64,000 bases of DNA from Kitasatospora sp. MMS16-BH015 (GTDB lineage: Bacteria; Actinomycetota; Actinomycetes; Streptomycetales; Streptomycetaceae): assembly GCF_002943525.1 (NCBI RefSeq), contig NZ_CP025394.1, forward strand, positions 3,224,001-3,288,000, given 5' to 3'. Numbering within the stretch: position 1 is the first letter of the stretch; each line of letters begins with the position of its first letter. The position numbers and the translations under genes were made by a program. Below are positions 38,409-47,026 of this stretch, piece after piece. The notes beneath the pieces were generated by a model. The model was not told where the DNA came from. It made no database searches and saw only the letters and a program-made list of their open reading frames with translations.

Positions 38409-40976
38409 TCAGTCGGTGGCGATGGCGGCCAGGACGTTCATCCGACCGGCGCGGAAGGCCGGAAGGAGGGCGGCGAAGAGGCCGACCAGGGCCGAGGCGA
38501 TCAGGATGCCGATGATCGTGCCGGTCGGGATGGCGAGGGTGTTGAGGCCCTGGCCGGAGAGGACGCGCTGGGCGGTGATGCCCCAGCCGAGGCCGAGGCC
38601 GGTGCCGAGCACCGCGCCGAAGACCGCGATCACCACGGACTCCAGGCGGATCATCCGGCGCAGCTGGCGGCGGGAGAGGCCGATGGCGCGGAGCAGGCCG
38701 ATCTCGCGGGTGCGCTCCACCACCGAGAGGGCCAGCGTGTTGATCACGCCGAGCACCGCCACGATGATCGCCAGGCCCAGCAGGCCGTAGATCATGTAGA
38801 GCAGGGTGTTGAGCTGGCTCTGGACGATCTTCTTGTAACCCGCCTGGTCCTTGACCGTGAGCTGCGGGTACGCCTCCAGCGACTTCTGCAGGGCTTCGAG
38901 GGTCTTGGCCTTGTCGCTGCCCGCCGCGGCGGTGCCGAACAGGCCGGCGTCGGCCGGGATCTGGTCGGCCGGGAGGGCCTTCGCGACGGTGGAGATGCCG
39001 ACGAAGAAGTTGCCGGCGAAGAGCGAGTCACCCTTCGCCATGATCAGGCCGACCGGGAGGGCCTGGGTGTGGCCGTGGCCGTAGTCGACGGTGAGCTTGT
39101 CGCCGACCGCGATCCGGTGCTTGGTGGCGAAGTCCTCGTCGACCGTGACGCCGCCGGTGGCGATCGTGTCGGTGCTGCCGGACTTCACCGGGAGCCGGAA
39201 GTCGCTGGTGAAGCTCGGCGAGACCGCCGTCAGGCCCCGCTCGCTGGTGGTGCCGTCCGGGCTGGTGATGACGGCCGGGACGTTCTTCTGCTCAGTGAGG
39301 TGGGACAGGCCGGGCGTGGACTGGGCTGCCTTGACCATGGCCGGGGTGAGCGGGGCGCGACCGGCGGAGACGATGTAGTCGGCGCCGACCGACCTGTCGA
39401 TCTGGGCGTTGGTCGAGCTGACCGTCGAGGAGGTGAAGATCGAGGCGCCGGTGACCAGGGCCAGGCCGATCATCAGGGCGGCGGCGGTGGCGCCGGTGCG
39501 GCGCGGATTCCGCATGGCGTTGCGCTGGGCCAGCCGGCCGGAGGGGCCGAACAGGGCGGGCAGGAAGGCGCCGAGCACGCGGATCACGCCGGTGGCCAGC
39601 AGCGGACCGAGCACCACGAAGCCGATCAGGGTGAAGAGCACGCCGCCGCCCAGCAGCGACCCGCCCTTGGCCGCGTCGGTGGAGGCGGCCGCGCCGAAGA
39701 GCAGGGCGGCGCCGCCCGCGGTGAGCACCAGGCCGATGGCGGCGCGGATCCGGTTGGCCTTGGCCTCGGCCGGGGTGCCGTGGTCGCGCAGGGCCGCGAT
39801 CGGGGAGATCTTCCCGGCCCGGCGGGCGGGGAACCAGGCGGCCACCAGCGTCACGATGATGCCGACGGCGTACCCGGCGGCCGGGACCGACCAGTCGATC
39901 TCCAGGGTGGCGGCCGTGAGGTCCATCCCGGCGGCCTTCATCAGCAGGATGAGCAGCTTGGCCAGGCCGAGGCCGGCCCCGATGCCGAGGGTGGAGCCGA
40001 CCACGCCGAGCAGCAGGGACTCGACCATCACCGACTGGTTGACCTGGCTGCGGCTGCCGCCGATCGCCCGGAGCAGGCCGATCTCCCGGGTGCGCTGGGC
40101 GACCAGCATGGAGAAGGTGTTGACGATCAGGAAGCCGCCGACCAGGGCGCTGACCGCGGCGAAGCCGAGCATGGCCCACTTCATGAAGCCGAGGAAGCCG
40201 CCGACGCCCTTGGCGTTGTCGTCCTTCTGCTCCTGCGCCGTCTTGACCTGGAAGCCGGTGCCGAGGGTGCTCAGGGCGTCGGCCTTGAGCTGCTCGTCGC
40301 TCCGGGTGCCGTCGCCGTAGACCTCGACCGAGGTGTAGGCGGTGGCGCCGATCAGGTCCTTCTGGGCCGTCTCGGTGTCGACGAAGGCGAGGGCCGCACC
40401 CGGGTTGGTGGTCTTGAAGGTGGCGATGCCGGAGATGGTGAAGTCGTAGTTGCCGCTCTCGGTGATCACCCGGAGCTTGCTGCCGAGCTGGAGCTTGGCC
40501 TTCTTCGCGGTGTCGGCGTCGAGCACGATCTGGTCGGCGCCCTTGGGGGCCGAACCGGAGGTGATGTCCAGCGACTTGCGCGGGGTGTCCACCCAGTTAC
40601 CCGTGATGGTGGGGGCGCCGGTGGTCGGGCCGACCGCCTTGTTGGTGGTCGGGTCGACCAGGGTGGCGTTCTGGGTGAAGACCTGGCCGACGGCCGTCTT
40701 CACCCCGGGCAGGGCGGCGATCTTCTGGGCGGTGGCCGGCGGGATGACCGAGGGCTTGCCGGCCTGCTCGGCGTCCTTGGTGACCTTGTCCTCGGCCGCC
40801 TGGACCGAGATGTCGGAGGCGGTGGAGGCGAAGAGCTTGTCGAAGGTGCCCGTCGCCGTGTTGGAGAAGACCAGGGTGCCCGAGACGAAGGCGACGGACA
40901 GCACGATGGCCAGCAGGGAGAGCACCATCCGCCCCTTGTGGGCGAAGAAGCTCCGTAGGGAGGTCTTGAGCAGCAT
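38409..40976 (-). CDS. ABC transporter permease, MacB/FtsX-like with two FtsX domains
   Basis: An 855-aa permease. The first TM helix is at about residues 16-38 (VLSLLAIVLSVAFVSGTLVF), followed by a large extracellular MacB-like domain. The first FtsX core is at about 270-390 (AQRTREIGLLRAIGGSRSQV), there are further helices at about 410-530, then a second extracellular domain and a second FtsX core near the C-terminus (VERTREIGLLRAIGLSRRQL). The duplicated REIGLLRAIG motifs mark the coupling helices that contact the ATPase. It forms an operon with the ATPase gene 14 bp upstream. Likely substrates are lipoproteins, peptides or antibiotics; not determinable. Confidence 0.94.
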   Translation of the reverse strand: MLLKTSLRSFFAHKGRMVLSLLAIVLSVAFVSGTLVFSNTATGTFDKLFASTASDISVQAAEDKVTKDAEQAGKPSVIPPATAQKIAALPGVKTAVGQVFTQNATLVDPTTNKAVGPTTGAPTITGNWVDTPRKSLDITSGSAPKGADQIVLDADTAKKAKLQLGSKLRVITESGNYDFTISGIATFKTTNPGAALAFVDTETAQKDLIGATAYTSVEVYGDGTRSDEQLKADALSTLGTGFQVKTAQEQKDDNAKGVGGFLGFMKWAMLGFAAVSALVGGFLIVNTFSMLVAQRTREIGLLRAIGGSRSQVNQSVMVESLLLGVVGSTLGIGAGLGLAKLLILLMKAAGMDLTAATLEIDWSVPAAGYAVGIIVTLVAAWFPARRAGKISPIAALRDHGTPAEAKANRIRAAIGLVLTAGGAALLFGAAASTDAAKGGSLLGGGVLFTLIGFVVLGPLLATGVIRVLGAFLPALFGPSGRLAQRNAMRNPRRTGATAAALMIGLALVTGASIFTSSTVSSTNAQIDRSVGADYIVSAGRAPLTPAMVKAAQSTPGLSHLTEQKNVPAVITSPDGTTSERGLTAVSPSFTSDFRLPVKSGSTDTIATGGVTVDEDFATKHRIAVGDKLTVDYGHGHTQALPVGLIMAKGDSLFAGNFFVGISTVAKALPADQIPADAGLFGTAAAGSDKAKTLEALQKSLEAYPQLTVKDQAGYKKIVQSQLNTLLYMIYGLLGLAIIVAVLGVINTLALSVVERTREIGLLRAIGLSRRQLRRMIRLESVVIAVFGAVLGTGLGLGWGITAQRVLSGQGLNTLAIPTGTIIGILIASALVGLFAALLPAFRAGRMNVLAAIATD

Positions 40977-40990
40977 CTCGACGCCCCCGC

Positions 40991-41776
40991 TCAGCTCGTG
41001 CGCTTGCCGTCGAAGCGGCGCATGCGCTCCAGGACGGAGTCGGCGGTGGGGGCGTGCATCTCGTCGACGATCCGGCCGTCGGCCAGGAAGAGCACTCTGT
41101 CCGCGTAGGAGGCGGCGACCGGGTCGTGGGTGACCATGACGATGGTCTGGCCCAGCTCGTCGACCGAGCGGCGCAGGAAGGTGAGCACCTCGGCGCCGGA
41201 GCGGGAGTCGAGGTTACCGGTGGGCTCGTCACCGAAGATGATCTCGGGGCGGGCGGCCAGGGCGCGGGCCACCGCCACGCGCTGCTGCTGGCCGCCGGAG
41301 AGCTGGGTGGGGCGGTGCTTGAGGCGGTCGGCCAGGCCGACGGTGGCCACCACCTGGTCGAGCCAGGCCTGGTCGGGCTTGCGGCCCGCGATGTCCATCG
41401 GGAGGGTGATGTTCTCCAGCGCGTTGAGCGTGGGGAGCAGGTTGAAGGCCTGGAAGATGAAGCCGATCTTGTCTCGGCGCAGCTTGGTGAGCTGCTTGTC
41501 CTTCAGGCCGGTGATCTCGGTGTCGCCGATCCGGATCTGGCCCGCCGAGACCGTGTCCAGCCCGGCGAGGCAGTGCATCAGGGTCGACTTGCCGGAGCCC
41601 GAGGGGCCCATGATCGCGGTGAAGCGACCACGCTCGATGTCGACGTCGACCGAATCCAGCGCGGTGACCCTCGTCTCGCCCGCGCCGTACGCCTTCGTCA
41701 CCTGCCGTGCGGAGGCCGCCGGGGCGCTCGGGCCCCCGGGAAGAGGGGCATGCACGGCCGTCGTTGCCGTCGTCAC
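40991..41776 (-). CDS. ABC transporter ATP-binding protein, LolD/MacB type
   Basis: A 261-aa ATPase partner of the downstream permease. Walker A is GPSGSGKST near residue 59, the Q-loop is FIFQAFNLLPTL, the ABC signature is LSGGQQQRVAVARAL, Walker B is IIFGDEPTGNLD and the switch His is in MVTHDPVAA. This places it in the LolD/MacB/YtrE subfamily. The start is GTG at 41776, with a strong GAGGAG 8 nt upstream. It was taken in preference to ATG-extended readings that run into non-coding sequence. Confidence 0.96.
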   Translation of the reverse strand: MTTATTAVHAPLPGGPSAPAASARQVTKAYGAGETRVTALDSVDVDIERGRFTAIMGPSGSGKSTLMHCLAGLDTVSAGQIRIGDTEITGLKDKQLTKLRRDKIGFIFQAFNLLPTLNALENITLPMDIAGRKPDQAWLDQVVATVGLADRLKHRPTQLSGGQQQRVAVARALAARPEIIFGDEPTGNLDSRSGAEVLTFLRRSVDELGQTIVMVTHDPVAASYADRVLFLADGRIVDEMHAPTADSVLERMRRFDGKRTS

Positions 41777-42277
41777 TGGAATCTCCTCGATGCTGTGGTC
41801 CACCCGTTGAGCTCCAGGGTGACGGGCGACGCCTGTCCCCCGACATGGTGCTGCCACCCGTCTTTCCCTGGAGCTGTCCCCACCGTGCTGCCCCCCGTGC
41901 GGCAGCGCCGCCAGGCTCAGGGGTGGGATAAGAAATACGTTAGGAGCCGCTCGGCGCCAGATCGTCATCCGCCGGGAGGAAGCCGTACGGCGGTGGATGT
42001 ACGGGATCGGGGGCCCTCCCCCTAGGGGTCGGCGACCGGCAGGTCAGGGTCCGTCGGAGTCCGTCGGAGTCCGTCGGGGCAGTCCGTACCGGGACCGTCG
42101 GGGCAGTCCGTACCGGGACCGTCCGGGCAGCCGGTGCCGGGGCCGGTGGGGCAGCCGGGACGGGGCGTCCGGGCCACGCCACCGAACCGTCCGGCCCGTG
42201 CATCAGAATTGCTACAAGCAGCCTGGTGGGGACCCCGGGCGTCGTACCGCGGGACGCTTTCGGGCATCCTTCCCCAC
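41777..42277. other. Intergenic region between ABC operon and LCP 5
   Basis: 501 bp with no supportable gene. It must hold the divergent promoters of the ABC operon and LCP 5. It also contains a tandem repeat block (42049-42146). The strongly biased short ORFs over the repeats are repeat artefacts. Confidence 0.6.
42049..42146. repeat. Compound tandem repeat upstream of LCP 5 (10-bp x3, then 24-bp x3)
   Basis: Three 10-bp units GTCCGTCGGA/G (42049-42078) run into 24-bp units. Those at 42075-42098 and 42099-42122 are identical, and 42123-42146 is a degenerate third copy. It lies about 130-230 bp upstream of the LCP 5 start, where it could vary in length or bind a protein cooperatively. Confidence 0.8.
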
Positions 42278-43696
42278 ATGAACACGTGGCAGGAGGGCCG
42301 CCCGAGCGGCGGCGGCAGCTCGTACGGTCAGGGCCAGGGCCAGGGGTACGGCCAGGGCGGCGGCAGCGGTGCCGAGCCGCCGCTGCCGCCCGGCCTCAAC
42401 CCGCGCGGCCCCGGTGCCCGCCCCCGTCCGCAGGCCCGGCCCCAGCAGCCGGGCCAGGGCCGGCCCGAGTACGGGCAGCCCGAGTATGGCCAGCCGGAGT
42501 ACGGCCAGCAGCAGCCCGGCTACGGCCGGCAGGGGTACGGCCAGCCCCAGTACGGCCAGCCCCAGCCCGGCTACGGCCAACCCCAGGAGCAGGGGTACGG
42601 CCAGCCCCAGCAGTACGGCGAGGGCCCCGGCGCCCCCGGGCAGCCGGGTGGTCCGGGACGGCCGGGCGGGCCCGGTGGTCCGGGACGGCCGGGGGCTCCG
42701 GCGCGCTCGCGCTGGCCGCGGAAGCGGATCGTCAAGGTCACCGCGCTCGGGCTGGTGACGGCGCTGCTGGTGACCGGGGTCAGCACCTGGTTCTGGGCCG
42801 ACAGCAAGCTCAACCACGAGAACGTGCTGGCCTCGTACCCGGGCAAGCCGGCCGCCGGGAAGGGCACCAACTGGCTGATCGTCGGTTCGGACAGCCGGGA
42901 CGGCCTGACCGACGGCCAGAAGGACGCGCTGCACACCGGCTCGGACTCGGGCAAGCGCTCCGACTCGATGATGGTGCTGCACATCGGCGACAACGGGAAC
43001 ACGCTGATGTCGATCCCGCGTGACTCCTGGGTGCCGATCCCCTCGCACCTGAACACCGACGGCAGCGGCAAGACCGTCCCGCAGACCACCTCGAAGATCA
43101 ACGCGGCCTTCAACAACGGCGGCGGCAAGCTGCTGGTGCAGACCGTGGAGACCAACACCGGCATCCACATCGACCACTACGCGGAGATCGGCTTCGCGGG
43201 GTTCGTCGGCATCGTGGACTCGGTGGGCGGCGTGGACATGTGCATCGACAAGGACATCTCCGACAAGGACTCCGGCCTCAACCTCAAGGCCGGCTGCCAG
43301 ACCCTGAACGGCGCCCAGTCGCTCGCCTTCGTCCGTGAGCGGCACCAGCAGGCCGACCAGGACCTCGGCCGGATGCGCAACCAGCAGAAGTTCCTCAGCG
43401 CGCTGGCCAAGCAGGCCGCCTCGCCGGGCACGGTGCTCAACCCGTTCACCTTCTACCCGCTGGTCAGCTCGGGCCTGGGCACCCTGATCGTGGACGACGA
43501 CGCCGGCCTGACCGACCTCGGCTCGCTCTTCATGGCGATGAAGTCGGTGACCGGCGGCAGCGGCAAGTCCATCACCGTGCCGATCAGCAACCCGGACTAC
43601 CGCACCCCGACCGGCGAGTCCGCCGTGAAGTGGGACCAGACCAAGTCGAAGCAGGTCTTCGACGCGATCAAGAACGACACCCCCATCCCGGGGTAG
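42278..43696 (+). CDS. LCP family protein 5 with Tyr/Gly/Gln-rich cytoplasmic tail
   Basis: A 472-aa type II membrane protein. It has an unusually long N-terminal cytoplasmic region of about 145 residues made of YGQP-type repeats ([13 protein letters not shown]) and a Gly/Pro stretch. One TM helix follows ([21 protein letters not shown]), then an LCP domain to the C-terminus: [54 protein letters not shown]. It has no LytR_C domain and, unlike the other four, no terminal Cys. ATG at 42278 has no obvious ribosome site. A terminator follows at 43706. Confidence 0.94.
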   Translation: MNTWQEGRPSGGGSSYGQGQGQGYGQGGGSGAEPPLPPGLNPRGPGARPRPQARPQQPGQGRPEYGQPEYGQPEYGQQQPGYGRQGYGQPQYGQPQPGYGQPQEQGYGQPQQYGEGPGAPGQPGGPGRPGGPGGPGRPGAPARSRWPRKRIVKVTALGLVTALLVTGVSTWFWADSKLNHENVLASYPGKPAAGKGTNWLIVGSDSRDGLTDGQKDALHTGSDSGKRSDSMMVLHIGDNGNTLMSIPRDSWVPIPSHLNTDGSGKTVPQTTSKINAAFNNGGGKLLVQTVETNTGIHIDHYAEIGFAGFVGIVDSVGGVDMCIDKDISDKDSGLNLKAGCQTLNGAQSLAFVRERHQQADQDLGRMRNQQKFLSALAKQAASPGTVLNPFTFYPLVSSGLGTLIVDDDAGLTDLGSLFMAMKSVTGGSGKSITVPISNPDYRTPTGESAVKWDQTKSKQVFDAIKNDTPIPG

Positions 43697-43705
43697 CCAC
43701 CGGAA

Positions 43706-43729
43706 CCCCCCGATGACCCATTCGGGGGG
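43706..43729 (+). terminator. Terminator of LCP 5
   Basis: 8-bp perfect arms (CCCCCCGA 43706-43713, TCGGGGGG 43722-43729) with an 8-nt loop, 10 bp after the LCP 5 stop codon. Confidence 0.75.
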
Positions 43730-43815
43730 CTTGCGACACCTCTCCGTGCGCCTCCGGTGCGAAAAGCACTCCGGGGGCGCACTCTGATCCCGAGTGGCAG
43801 TGGTTGGTGCAGGAG

Positions 43816-43848
43816 GAAGGCCCCGAGTCGCAGGGACTCGGGGCCTTC
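43816..43848. terminator. Terminator of acyl-CoA dehydrogenase (bidirectional)
   Basis: 14-bp perfect arms (43816-43829 and 43835-43848) with a 5-nt loop, 24 bp beyond the stop of the minus-strand acyl-CoA dehydrogenase gene. It probably also backs up the LCP 5 terminator. Confidence 0.85.
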
Positions 43849-43872
43849 GCACGTCATCCTGCCCAGTCGGCC

Positions 43873-45030
43873 TTACGGCAGGTTGCGGGCCATGACGATG
43901 CGCTGCACCTGGTTGGTGCCCTCGTAGATCTGGGTGATCTTCGCGTCGCGCATCATGCGCTCCAGCGGGTAGTCACGGGTGTAGCCGTAGCCGCCGAGCA
44001 GCTGGACGGCGTCCGTGGTGATCTCCATGGCCGCGTCGGAGGCGAAGCACTTGGCCGCGGCACCGAAGAAGGTCAGGTCGGAGTCCGTGCGCTGCGACTT
44101 GGCGGCCGCCGCGTAGGTCAGCTGGCGGGCGGCCTCCAGCTTCATCGCCATGTCGGCGAGCATGAACTGGATGCCCTGGAACTCGCCGATCGGCTTGCCG
44201 AACTGCTTGCGCTCCTTGACGTAGCCGGCGGCGTAGTCGAGGGCGCCCTGGGCGATGCCGATGGCCTGGGCCGCGATGGTGACGCGGGTGTGGTCCAGGG
44301 TCTTCATCGCGGTGGCGAAGCCGGTGCCCTCCTCGCCGATCATGCGGTCGGCCGGGATCCGGACGTTGTCCAGGTAGACCTCGCGGGTCGGCGAGCCCTT
44401 GATGCCGAGCTTCTTCTCCGGGGCGCCGAAGGAGACGCCCTCGTCGCCCTTCTCGACCACGAAGGCCGAGATGCCCTTGGAGCGCTTCTCGGGGTCGGTC
44501 ACGGCCATCACGGTGTAGAACTCGGAGACGCCCGCGTTGGTGATCCAGCGCTTGACGCCGTTCAGCACCCAGAAGTCGCCGTCGCGCACCGCGCGGGTCT
44601 TCATGCCGGCCGCGTCCGAGCCGGCGTCCGGCTCGGAGAGGCAGTACGAGAACATGCCCTCGCCACGGGCCAGCGCGCCCAGGTACTTCTGCTTCAGCTC
44701 CTCGGAGCCGGAGAGCTGCACCGGCAGCGAACCCAGCTTGTTCACGGCCGGGATGAGGGAGGAGGAGGCGCACACGCGGGCCACCTCCTCGATCACGATC
44801 ACGGTCGCCAGCGCGTCGGCGCCGGCGCCGCCGTACTCCTCCGGCACGTGCACGGCGTGCAGGTCGTTCGCCTGGAGCGCGTCCAGCGCCTCCTGCGGGA
44901 ACCGGCCCTGCTCGTCGACCTCGGCCGCGTAGGGGGCGATCTTCGCCTCGGCGAGGGAGCGCACCGCCTCGCGCAGCATGTCGTGCTCCTCCGAGAGCCG
45001 GAAGAGATCGAAGTCCGAGGTGCCCGCCAT
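43873..45030 (-). CDS. Acyl-CoA dehydrogenase (FadE25-like)
   Basis: A 385-aa FAD-dependent acyl-CoA dehydrogenase catalysing alpha,beta-dehydrogenation of acyl-CoA in beta-oxidation or branched-chain catabolism. Family landmarks are FSYCLSEPDAGSDAAGMKTRA (flavin-binding loop), WITNAGVSEFYTVMAVTD, and the C-terminal catalytic base region ending QIYEGTNQVQRIVMARNLP, with Glu in the IYEGT loop as the base. Its position upstream of purK/purE matches fadE25 (Rv3274c) in M. tuberculosis. A 17-bp palindrome lies 38 bp upstream of the ATG, suggesting repressor control. Confidence 0.96.
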   Translation of the reverse strand: MAGTSDFDLFRLSEEHDMLREAVRSLAEAKIAPYAAEVDEQGRFPQEALDALQANDLHAVHVPEEYGGAGADALATVIVIEEVARVCASSSLIPAVNKLGSLPVQLSGSEELKQKYLGALARGEGMFSYCLSEPDAGSDAAGMKTRAVRDGDFWVLNGVKRWITNAGVSEFYTVMAVTDPEKRSKGISAFVVEKGDEGVSFGAPEKKLGIKGSPTREVYLDNVRIPADRMIGEEGTGFATAMKTLDHTRVTIAAQAIGIAQGALDYAAGYVKERKQFGKPIGEFQGIQFMLADMAMKLEAARQLTYAAAAKSQRTDSDLTFFGAAAKCFASDAAMEITTDAVQLLGGYGYTRDYPLERMMRDAKITQIYEGTNQVQRIVMARNLP

Positions 45031-45067
45031 CTGCTCGCCCCTTATGTCTGTCCCGCCGGACTCTGAA

Positions 45068-45084
45068 TAACTACCGGCTAGTTA
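45068..45084. promoter_or_regulatory. Palindromic operator candidate upstream of acyl-CoA dehydrogenase
   Basis: TAACTA-CCGGC-TAGTTA, a 17-bp near-perfect palindrome in an A+T-rich island (45063-45115) between the acyl-CoA dehydrogenase and UDP-glucose dehydrogenase genes. It has the form of TetR-family operators seen in front of actinobacterial fatty-acid catabolism genes. The regulator is not encoded nearby. Confidence 0.55.
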
Positions 45085-45220
45085 ATTACCGTTAAGTAGA
45101 TCCTAATTCTAGGGTTCCCCCCTGCCTACCCCGTACGTGACATGCGCGACACCGTTCCGAGCCTCCGAAACCGAGGACTACCATCGGTCACTGCACATAC
45201 GACGGACTGAGGGGCAGCAC

Positions 45221-46564
45221 GTGACTCTGCGCATCACCGTGATCGGCACCGGCTACCTCGGCGCGACGCACGCCGCCTGCATGGCGGAGCTCGGGCACGA
45301 GGTGCTCGGCCTCGACATCGACCCGGAGAAGATCGCCACCCTGGCGGCCGGCCGGGTGCCGATGTACGAGCCCGGGCTGGCCGAGCTGCTGGTGCGGCAC
45401 GCCGCCGGGCACGAGGGCTCGACCGGGCGGCTGCGCTTCACCACCTCCTACCAGGAGGCCGCCGAGTTCGGCGACGTGCACTTCATCTGCACCAACACCC
45501 CGCAGAAGAAGGGTGAGTTCGCGGCCGACATGTCCTACGTGGACACCGCCCTGGACTCGCTCGCCCCGCACCTGACCCGGCCGACCCTGGTGGTCGGCAA
45601 GTCCACCGTGCCGGTGGGCAGCGCGAGCCGGCTGGCCGAGCGGCTGGCCACCCTGGCCCCGGCCGGGGCCGCCGCCGAGCTGGCCTGGAACCCGGAGTTC
45701 CTGCGCGAGGGCTACGCCGTCGGCGACACCCTGCACCCGGACCGGATCGTGGTCGGCGTGCGCGAGGGCCGGGCCGAGGAGCTGCTCCGCGAGGTGTACG
45801 CGACCCCGATCGAGGAGGGCGTGCCCTTCGTGGTCACCGACTACCCGACCTCCGAGCTGGTCAAGGCCGCCGCCAACTCCTTCCTCGCCACCAAGATCTC
45901 CTTCATCAACGCGATGGCCGAGGTCTGCGAGAACGCGGGCGCCGACGTGGTGCAGCTGAGCCAGGCGCTGGCCCACGACCCCCGGATCGGCGGCAAGTTC
46001 CTCCAGGCCGGCCTCGGCTTCGGCGGCGGCTGCCTGCCCAAGGACATCCGCGCCTTCATGGCCCGCGCGGGCGAGCTGGGCGCCGACCAGGCGCTCACCT
46101 TCCTGCGCGAGGTGGACTCGATCAACATGCGGCGCCGCTCCCGGATGGTGGAGCTGGCCCGCGAGCAGTGCGGCGGCGGCTTCCTGGGCCGCCGGGTGGC
46201 CGTGTTCGGCGCCGCCTTCAAGCCCAACTCGGACGACATCCGCGACTCCCCCGCGCTCAACGTCGCCGCCCAGATCCAGCTCCAGGGCGCCCAGGTCACC
46301 GTCTACGACCCCAAGGCGATGGACAACGCCCGCAAGATGTTCCCCTCGCTGGCCTACGCGGACTCGCCGTTCGAAGCCGCCGAGGGTGCGCACGTGGTGC
46401 TGCACCTGACCGAGTGGCAGGAGTTCCGCGAGCTCGACCCGGCCACTCTGGGCACCTTCGTCGCCGAGCGCCGGGTGCTGGACGGGCGCAACGTGCTGGA
46501 CGCCGACCGCTGGCGCGCGGCCGGCTGGTCCTACCGCGCGATGGGCCGCCCGACGGTCGAGTAG
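45221..46564 (+). CDS. UDP-glucose 6-dehydrogenase
   Basis: A 447-aa NAD-dependent enzyme oxidising UDP-glucose to UDP-glucuronate for glycan synthesis. The Rossmann motif is VIGTGYLGATHAACMAELG, the linking helix includes NTPQKKGEFAADMSYVDTAL, and the catalytic cysteine lies in GFGGGCLPKDIRAF. The C-terminal UDP-binding domain contains GRRVAVFGAAFKPNSDDIRDSPAL. The start is GTG at 45221, with GAGGGG 7 nt upstream. UDP-glucuronate would supply the glycosyltransferases and LCP ligases nearby; this link is inference. Confidence 0.95.
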   Translation: MTLRITVIGTGYLGATHAACMAELGHEVLGLDIDPEKIATLAAGRVPMYEPGLAELLVRHAAGHEGSTGRLRFTTSYQEAAEFGDVHFICTNTPQKKGEFAADMSYVDTALDSLAPHLTRPTLVVGKSTVPVGSASRLAERLATLAPAGAAAELAWNPEFLREGYAVGDTLHPDRIVVGVREGRAEELLREVYATPIEEGVPFVVTDYPTSELVKAAANSFLATKISFINAMAEVCENAGADVVQLSQALAHDPRIGGKFLQAGLGFGGGCLPKDIRAFMARAGELGADQALTFLREVDSINMRRRSRMVELAREQCGGGFLGRRVAVFGAAFKPNSDDIRDSPALNVAAQIQLQGAQVTVYDPKAMDNARKMFPSLAYADSPFEAAEGAHVVLHLTEWQEFRELDPATLGTFVAERRVLDGRNVLDADRWRAAGWSYRAMGRPTVE

Positions 46565-46605
46565 GCCCAGGAATAGCCGTGCCGGGCGCGGCCGTTGACC
46601 CGGGC

Positions 46606-47013
46606 ATGAGCTACGGAGACGAAGCGACCGTCCGGCGCATCCTCAAGGAGACCGGCGACACCTGGGCCGTGGTCGGCCTGTCCACCAACACCAAGCGTGC
46701 CGCGTACGGCGTGGCCCGGGTGCTGCAGAAGGCGGGCAAGCGGGTGGTGCCCGTGCACCCCGCCGCCGAGACGGTGCTCGGCGAGCAGGGGTACGCGAGC
46801 CTCGCGGACATCCCGTTCGAGGTCGACGTGGTCGACGTCTTCGTCAATTCCTCGCTGGCCGGCGAGGTCGCCGACCAGGCGGTGGCGAAGGGCGCCAAGG
46901 CGGTCTGGTTCCAGCTGGACGTGGTGGACGAGGCCGCCTACGCGCGCACCCGCGCGGCCGGCCTCGACATGGTCATGGACAAGTGCCCGGCCATCGAGCT
47001 GCCCCTGCTCTGA
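46606..47013 (+). CDS. CoA-binding domain protein (YccU-like)
   Basis: A 135-aa single-domain Rossmann protein of the CoA-binding family related to the N-terminal domain of succinyl-CoA synthetase alpha. Visible features are WAVVGLSTNTKRAAYGVARVLQKAGKRVVPVHP, VDVVDVFVNSS and AKAVWFQLDVVDEAAYARTRAAGLDMVMDKCPAIEL, the last being the family's conserved C-terminal signature with MDKCPAIE. The substrate and partner are unknown. It starts 42 bp after the UDP-glucose dehydrogenase gene, codirectional. Confidence 0.93.
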   Translation: MSYGDEATVRRILKETGDTWAVVGLSTNTKRAAYGVARVLQKAGKRVVPVHPAAETVLGEQGYASLADIPFEVDVVDVFVNSSLAGEVADQAVAKGAKAVWFQLDVVDEAAYARTRAAGLDMVMDKCPAIELPLL

Positions 47014-47026
47014 CCACCTCTAGGGC

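Noticed and set aside
42049..42146. Coding repeats on the minus strand ([12 protein letters not shown])
   Set aside because: The 24-bp period allows an open frame but there is no start with a ribosome site and no conserved protein features.
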